A stretch of DNA of 64,000 nucleotides from Amia ocellicauda (lineage: Eukaryota > Chordata > Actinopteri > Amiiformes > Amiidae), in assembly GCF_036373705.1 (NCBI RefSeq), contig NC_089855.1, forward strand, positions 37,884,219-37,948,218, in the 5' to 3' direction. Below are positions 57,510 through 64,000 of this stretch, piece after piece. The position numbers and the translations under genes were made by a program. Below the pieces are notes generated by a model that was not told where the DNA came from, searched no databases, and was given only the letters and a program-made list of their open reading frames with translations. Positions within the stretch are counted from its first letter, which is position 1. Every line of letters begins with the position of its first letter.

Positions 57510-59237
57510 CAGGGATGGGAAAAGATGCATCAAAATTTATTTTAAAATTAGATACCAAATACCTTAATTTTACGTGTATCAAAAATAAATACAAAATACA
57601 GCAGCCACACCATGTATCAAAATAAACTACTGTATTTTTGTATTTTAAAAATACTAAAAATACTTTTACAAGGGAGCATGAAATCACTTTGCAAACCTTC
57701 CATCTATCAGCCTATTTAATCTATCCCTTCACCAGTACACTGACTCAGTTGATTAAGTAGACAATGTTTGAGAGCAACAGCTTTTCTCTGCCTAACGAGT
57801 CATGCGATAAATCTGTTAACATATCAAATATTAACATATCCCTGTGATCACCCAGATGAAGGTTAGTTTTAAAGTAACCAACAGTTTAATTTTAAACTAA
57901 CAGTTTGCTAATGACTCATAATTGTATCCTAATTTAGTTACTTGGTGTTTGATAATGAAGGGCCTACTTTGCATCAGCAACACTAACCTAATGACAAACA
58001 AGTCATTCATAAGAAGACAACTGATGGCAGCTTTATTCAAAGCAAACTAGTTTCTAAGTTATTAATAATTTGATTGTTAATCATAAATATAATAATTATG
58101 TGTCAGGCAGTCATTCATGCAATGGTATGCAAAATCATGATCCTACTAGACAGCTACTTCAATTAGGGTACAATCATTTAGCAATCAATTATTTATTTAT
58201 CAATCATTGGACACATATTTGGAAGTTGAAAACAAACATTTTAGCACTTTTTCAACAATTATTCAATGATCAATATGTTTTGATTTTAAATGTAGCCAGA
58301 AACGTAATCAGAAAGTAGCAATAGAACTTGTCAAGGACTTCTAAACCAAATCCAACCACTGAATCTATTGAGAGCCTCAGAATATAGGTATAGTTGACAC
58401 ATGCACATTAATAGTGTAGTAAGAACATTTACTTCAACTCCAATAGAGAATACTAAAGACCAGGTATTCCAAAACAGTTCAAAAGTTCTACCAAAAGCAG
58501 TCAAACTTATGTGTGAGTGTGGGTGAGAGAGTAAGCGTGTGATTGAGTGAGTGTGTGGGTGTGTGAGAGAGAGGGAGTGTATTGAATGAATGTGTGTGCC
58601 CTGTGGCCTACATTGCAGAGGTCTCTTTAGCTACTGATGCCTTTAAGCACAACTAACTTTTCAAAAAGTGTGGCATTTAGACATCGTCGATGGAGCCGGT
58701 TGATCAGTCCAACAAAGGAAAATAAACTCTACTGGAGCTGAGGATGGGATGATTGTGTTAAACCTCACAAAAAGGTGCTTGATTAGGGGATACTGCTCCA
58801 AAGATGCCAATTCCCTCCTTTGATCCTCAAAGTAGTGCAAAGACTCCGGCTCTGCCTTGCTTTGAGTTGGTCCACATGCTCTGTGACATGAACTGTTAAA
58901 AATTTAAGCAATTTATGCAAAAAATGTATGGAAAGCTGGCAACCTACATGTTTCTCACCTTGACCTTCTTCTTCGGTCTATGGATCAATTTTCTGTTCTG
59001 ATCTCAACAAGTCTGGGCAAATTACTGAGTAGGCACCAATCAGAGGCAGCATTTTTATGATGTCATCATGTAGGCTTCTCACAAAGTATTTTACAGTATT
59101 TCTAAACTACAAAATACAAAACACTAAAGTATTTTGATACAAAATATGAAGCCATTTTCATCAACCCTATCAAATACAAATTACAAAATCCTATTTTGTA
59201 TTTGAAATACATGTATCATAAATACTGCCCATCCCTG
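57510..59237. mobile_element. hAT element I inside Tc1 element H
   Basis: The ends CAGGGATGGGAAAAGATGCA and (inverse) CAGGGATGGGCAGTATTTAT bound 1.73 kb without a transposase frame. The flanks CGTATGGG and CGTATGTA agree in 6 of 8 bases; the last two belong to E3. This fits an 8-bp hAT duplication. Confidence 0.8.
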
Positions 59238-59243
59238 CGTATG

Positions 59244-60791
59244 TACAGTGAGGGGAAAAAAGTATTTGATCCCTTGCTGAATTTGTACGTTTGTCCACTG
59301 ACAAAAAAATGATCAGTCTATAACTTTAATGGTAGGTGTATTTTAACAGTGAGAGACAGAATAACAACAACAAAAAAGTTATAAATTGATTTGCATGTTA
59401 ATGAGGGAAATAAGTATTTGATCCTCTATTAATCAGCAAGATTTCTGGATCCCAGGTGTCTTTTATACAGGTAACGAGCTGAGATTAGGGGCATTCTCTT
59501 AAAGGGAGTGCTCCTAATCTCAGCTCATTACCTGTATAAAAGACATCTGTCCACAGAAGCAATCAATCAATCAGATTAAAAACTCTCCACCATGGCCAAG
59601 ACCAAAGAGCTGTCCAAGGATGTCAGGGACAAGATTGTAGACCTACACAAGGCTGGAATGGGCTACAAGACCATCGCCAAGCAGCTTGGTGAGAAAGTGA
59701 CAACAGTTGGTGCAATTATTTGCAAATGGAAGAAACACAAAATAACTGTCAGTCTTCCTCGGTCTGGGGCTCCATGCAAGATCTCAATGATCATGAGAAC
59801 GGTGAGGAATCAGCCCAGAACTACACGGGAGGATCTTGTTAATGATCTCAAGGCAGCTGGGACCATAGTCACCAAGAAAACAATTGGTAACACTATGCCG
59901 TGAAGGACTGAAATCCTGCAGCGCCCGCAAGGTCCCCCTGCTCAAGAAAGCACATGGACAGGCCCGTCTGAAGTCTGCCAACATCTGAATGATTCAGGAG
60001 AACTGGGTGAAAGTGTTGTGGTCAGATGAGACCAAAATCGAGCTCTTTGGCATCAACTCAACTCGCCGTGTTTGGAGGAGGAGGAATGACCCCAAGAACA
60101 CCATCCCCACCGTCAAACATGGAGGTGGAAGAATTATGCTTTGGGGGTGTTTTTCTGCTAAGGGGACAGGACAACTGCACCGCATCAAAGGGACGATGGA
60201 TGGGGCCATGTACCGTCAAATCTTGGGTGAGAACCTCCTTCCCTCAGCCAGGGCATTGAAAATGGGTCGTGGATGGGTATTCCAGCATGACAATGACCCA
60301 AAGCACACAGCCAAGGCAACAAAGGAGTGGCTCAAGAAGAAGAACATTAAGGTCCTGGAGTGGCCTAGTCAGTCTCCAGACCTTAATCCCATAGAAAATC
60401 TGTGGACGGAGCTGAAGGTTCGAGTTGCCAAACATCAGCCTCGAAACCTTAATGACTTGGAGAGGATCTGCAAAGAGGAGTGGGACAAAATCCCTCCTGA
60501 GATGTGTGCAAACCTGGTGACCAACTACAAGAAACGTCTGACCTCTGTGATTGCCAACAAGGGTTTTGCCACCAAGTACTAAGTCGAAGGGGTGAAATAC
60601 TTATTTCCCTCATTAACATGCAAATCAATTTATAACTTTTTTGAAATGCGTTTTTCTGGATTTTTTTGTTGTTATTCTTTTTCTCACTGTTAAAATACAC
60701 CTACCATTAAAATTATAGACTGATCATTTCTTTGTCAGTGGGCAAACGTACAAAATCAGCAGGGCATCAAATACTTTTTTCCCTCACTGTA
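59244..60791 (+). mobile_element. Tc1 element E3, complete ends
   Basis: TACAGTGAGGGGAAAAAAGT and its inverse bound the copy. It is inverted relative to E1 and E2 and lies next to the right end of hAT I, inside that element's target duplication. Confidence 0.95.
59592..60582 (+). pseudogene. Tc1 transposase of E3, frameshifted, catalytic residues kept
   Basis: [20 protein letters not shown] opens at 59592. Compared with E1 the copy lacks SPRGV near 59785 and two bases near 59893, which shifts the frame after KKTIGNT. Another small deletion lies near 59980. From 59989 the frame is open again through [24 protein letters not shown] and [11 protein letters not shown] to GFATKY, so all three catalytic residues are present. 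Confidence 0.9.
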
Positions 60792-61232
60792 GCTGCGTAG
60801 CTGCAGACCAGTCAGGGTGCCTATGCTGACCCCTGTCCACTGCCGAAAGCGCCTACAATGGGCATGTGAGCATCAGAACTGGACCACGGAGCAATGGAAG
60901 ACTGTGGCCTGGTTTGATTAATCACATTTTCTGTTACATCACATGGATGGCCAGGTGTGTGTGCGTCGCTTACCTGGAGAACCAATGGCACCATGATGCA
61001 CTATGGGAAGAAGGCAAGCCAGTGGAGGCAGTGTGATGCTTTGGGCAATGTTCTGCTGGGAAACCTTTGGTCCTGTGGATGTAACTTTGACATGTACCAC
61101 CTACCTAAGCATTGTTGCAGACCACGTACACCCTTTCATGGACACGGTAATCCCTGATGGCATTGGCCTCTTTCAGCATTGGCCTCTATTACAACAGCAA
61201 GCGGTGTTATTACAACAGCAAGCAGTCAATAA

Positions 61233-62964
61233 AGGAGGAAGTGAAACAGATAAAGGGCAAAAATTGAGGTATCTTGGAAAACAAACAAGATGTGGCAAAT
61301 GTTCTAAATGAGTATTTCACAGAGGTTTTTACAAAAGAAAAGACAGATAACATACTACAGGTTAACAATCAGTCCAGGCAAATCCTAAGAGAGATCAGGA
61401 TAAATGAGTAGGAAGTACTAAAGGGACTAGCAGAATTAAAAACCAACAAATCACCTGGGCCAGATGGGATATTTTCAACAGTACTTAAAGAAATTAGGGA
61501 AATTATTTATAGGCCGCTAACTCAAATATTCCAAAGAACAGGGGATGTGCCAACTGACTGTAAGATGGCAAATGTCATACCAATCCACAAGAAAGGGGAC
61601 AAAACCAGGAAATTACAGACCAATCAGTCTCACCTGCATTACTTGTAAAATGTTGGAAAAAATTATTAGACAGAAAATAGAGGAGCATCTTAATGAAAAC
61701 CATATTCTTGGAGATAGTCAACACGGGTATAGATGAGGCATATCATGTCTTACTAATTTATTAGAATTTTTTGAACATGCAACTGCAGCTGTAGATCATG
61801 TGAAAGCATATGATATGATATACTTAGATTTCCAAAAAGCTTTTGATAAGGTTCCACACCAAAGACTGATCCTCAAATTGGAAGCTGTAGGCATTCAGGG
61901 CAATGTAAGTAGATGGATTATGAACTGGTTGATGTATAGGAAACAAAGGGTGTCGATTAGAGGAGTTGCTTCTAACTGGAGTGAGGTTGTTAGTGGAGTT
62001 CCACAGGGATCAGTATTAGGGCCTGTGCTTTTTCTAATCTATATTAATGATCTGGACTCTGGGATAGTTAGCAAACTTGTCAAATTTGCAGATGATACTA
62101 AAATAGGTGGTTCAGCAGATACAATCTTGGCAGCACAGGCTATTCAGAGGGACTTAGATAATATTCAGTTTTGGGCCGACACCTGGCAGATGAAATTCAA
62201 TGTGGACAAGTGCAAGGTAATACATGCAGGTAACAAAAATGTCCACTATAATTACACTATGGGAGGTACAGATCTAGATGAAGTAACGCATGAGAAAGAT
62301 CTAGGAGTGTATGTGGACTCCTCACTTTCTCCATCCAAACAATGTGGGGAAGCAATAAAATAGGCAAACAGAATGCTAGGGTATATTGTCAAAAGTGTAG
62401 AAATTAAAACAAGGGAAGTAATGTTAAGACTGTACAATGCACTAGTTAGACCTCATCTGAAATACTGTGTGCAGTTCTGTCCACCACACTTCAAGAAGGA
62501 TATTGCTACTCTAGAGGCAGTTCAGAGGAGAGCAACCAGACTTATTCCAGGTGTGAAGGGAATGTCCTACTTGGAGAGACTGAGGGAGCTGAACCTTTTC
62601 ACCCTGTAACAGAGAAGACTACGTGGGGACTTGATCCAGGTCTTCAAAATCATGAAAGGCATCGACCACATCAAACCAGAGGAGCTTTTCCAGATCAGCA
62701 GGGACACACACACCCAGGGACACAAATGGAAATTGGGCTTCAAGGCATTCAAAACGGAGAACAGGAGACACTTCTTCACACAGAGAGTAGTCACAATCTG
62801 GAACAAACTCCCCAGCGATGTGGTAGAAGCTGAAAGTTTGGGAACATTCAAAAATAGACTGGATAGGATCCTTGGATCACTTAGATATTAATGCACACGA
62901 AATGAGCTCAATGGGTCAAATGGCCTCCACTCGTTTGTAAATTTTCTTATGTTCTTATGTTCTA
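61233..62964 (+). mobile_element. CR1-clade LINE J, 5'-truncated
   Basis: It starts within the linker before the RT (GTGAAACAGATAAAGGGCAA) and ends with the tail TCTTATGTTCTTATGTTCT. It interrupts the transposase of Tc1 element H. It is the most complete copy of the family that is also scattered through 15.2-19.1 kb. Confidence 0.85.
61400..62891 (+). pseudogene. CR1 reverse transcriptase and C-terminal region, broken
   Basis: LKTNKSPGPDGIF-like fingers (61440) and KPGNYRPISLTCITCKMLEK lead to ILGDSQHGYR. From 61800 an open frame holds MIYLDFQKAFDKVPHQRLIL (first catalytic Asp), GVPQGSVLGPVLFLIYINDL, then KLVKFADDTKIGG (FADD catalytic block) and VDKCKVIHAGN. The C-terminus reads HKWKLGFKAFKTENRRHFFT and VTIWNKLPSDVVEAESL. 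Stops and shifts at 61410, 61600, 61736, 62363 and 62609 inactivate it. Confidence 0.85.
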
Positions 62965-63273
62965 ATGCGCCCTGCCACAAAGCAAAAATGGTTCAGGAAT
63001 GGTTTGAGGAACACAACAACGAGTTCAAGGTGTTGAATTGGCCTCCAAATTCCCCAGATCTCAATCCAATCGAGCATCTGTGGGATGTGTTGGACAAACA
63101 AGTCTGATCCATGGAGGCCCCACCTCGCAACTTACAGGACTTAAAGGATCTGCTGCTAACGTCTTGGTGCCAGATACCACAGCACACTTTCAGAGGTCTA
63201 GTGGAGTTGGCAAAAGGGGGACCTACACAATATTAGGCAGGTGGTCATGATCATGTTATGGCTGATCGGTGTA

Positions 63274-63510
63274 TATATATATATTTACACACAGTGGTGT
63301 ATGTTTGGTGTCACAATTGGGGGGGACATGCATTTTGATTACTCTGTGGAATGCGGGGTGGTAGTTGCGGAGTTTTAAAGTGTGGGGGGTGGGGTGGCTC
63401 AATATTCTTATCCAGCAAGGGAAAGCTGTCAATATTGGTAGGGACAATTTAACTTTTGGTCAACATTGGGGGAGATGCACCCCCCCATCCCCTTGTAAAC
63501 CTATGCCTAT
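63274..63510. other. Unassigned sequence after Tc1 element H
   Basis: (TA)n and G-rich stretches (GGGGTGGGGTGGC); no exon recognised. Confidence 0.3.
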
Positions 63511-63620
63511 ATACACTACCGGTCACCTCCAGTTTTCCAGTTTTTATTGAAATTTACGCAGTTTAATGTCTCCGTGTACTCTGAAATTAAAGCATAGAAC
63601 ATATAAACAATTGGAGATTA
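63511..63620. mobile_element. Solo Tc1 end
   Basis: TACACTACCGGTCACCTCCA and CCAGTTTTTATTGAAATTTA are the outer end of another fish Tc1 family. No transposase follows. Confidence 0.55.
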
Positions 63621-64000
63621 AAAATAGATCATTAAATGGTTTTGTTTAACAAAATTTAACCACTTAAGCTGACAAACCCCTCTGGTACCCTTAAAAGGGG
63701 ACCAAATCTGTGTGCATCTCTTTAATCCATGTGTACTCTTTACTGTTGTGTTGTATGTCAAGTGTTTGGTATACCATGAAAACTGAGACTCTCGTGTGAA
63801 AAATTTAGTTTTTATACACCCGCCGCATTTACGCCCCCCCTCCGCATTCTGAAATGGGGGGTGGGGGATACTTGGTCTGAGTAGGAATACACAATCTCAG
63901 AAAAAATTTACAATTATGACATTTTCTGGAACCAGACAGTCTACTGATCAAGACAATACCATCCACATCTTGGTAGAAGCAACACACATCCATAGAGAGC
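63621..64000. other. Unassigned intronic sequence at the window edge
   Basis: No IL10RB exon is seen here. A short G-rich tract (GGGGGGTGGGGGATAC) lies near 63855. Confidence 0.3.

Larger units (their letters stand above)
57179..63233 (+). pseudogene. Transposase of Tc1 element H, in three pieces
   Basis: [20 protein letters not shown] opens the protein at 57179. Frame changes follow, with NRRQGHGRPRLIDAQEERRL and SNRRATVAQIAEIVNAGS (57265-57505). It resumes at 60820 with LTPVHCRKRLQWACEHQNWT, where the first catalytic aspartate block has a stop after WFD. SGGSVMLWAMFCWETFGPVD and VADHVHPFMDTVIPDGIGLF run to about 61180. It ends after the CR1 insertion with a PRSQSNRASVG frame derived from [12 protein letters not shown] (63055-63085). 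It is inactive. Confidence 0.8.
57035..63273 (+). mobile_element. Tc1 element H, outer layer of a second nest
   Basis: The ends TACACTGATCAGCCATAACA and (inverse) TACACCGATCAGCCATAACA define the copy. Its own sequence lies in 57035-57509, 60792-61232 and about 62966-63273; the rest is a hAT (I), a Tc1 (E3) and a CR1 LINE (J). It sits in intron 4 of the IL10RB-like gene. Confidence 0.9.

Noticed and set aside
58070-58318. An 82-codon frame inside hAT I
   Set aside because: No transposase similarity and AT-driven composition.

Overview
This window looks like intergenic and intronic DNA from a ray-finned fish. It is AT-rich and dense with Tc1/mariner, hAT, PIF/Harbinger, DIRS, L1, Tx1-like, CR1 and RTE elements. 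The genes that can be recognised are class II cytokine receptors with vertebrate splice sites. The species cannot be fixed from the sequence alone.

Host genes: two receptor genes lie head to tail on the + strand. Gene 1 (28479-41932) can be assembled from seven exons with compatible phases. It encodes a signal peptide, two fibronectin-type receptor domains, a membrane helix and a short tail, and best fits IFNAR2 (fish CRFB1-3 group). A consensus interferon-stimulated response element (ISRE) lies 64 bp before its ATG, one intron uses a GC donor, and an in-frame TAA follows the membrane helix directly. Gene 2 (from 50130) has four exons reaching into the second domain, and best fits IL10RB (CRFB4). 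Its 3' exons are not seen and probably lie beyond the window. IFNAR2 next to IL10RB is the order known in tetrapods, and the two products are expected to act as cytokine receptor chains at the cell surface.

1-28.4 kb holds no host gene that I can support: a broken DIRS retroelement (1-2836), an L1-like LINE on the minus strand (2837-7960), small repeats, a decayed two-gene Harbinger transposon (9705-13066), scattered CR1 pieces (15.2-19.1 kb), a four-layer nest of DNA transposons (20375-24548) and an RTE fragment (26050-26620).

28.4-50 kb is gene 1 and the interval to gene 2. The last intron carries three different Tc1-family elements end to end (37296-41305). The interval carries another Tc1 copy, L1-like and Tx1-like LINE pieces and a second copy of a small MITE.

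50-64 kb is gene 2. Its introns contain a hAT element with a perfect 8-bp target duplication (54011-55551) and a Tc1 element interrupted by a hAT, another Tc1 and a CR1 LINE (57035-63273).
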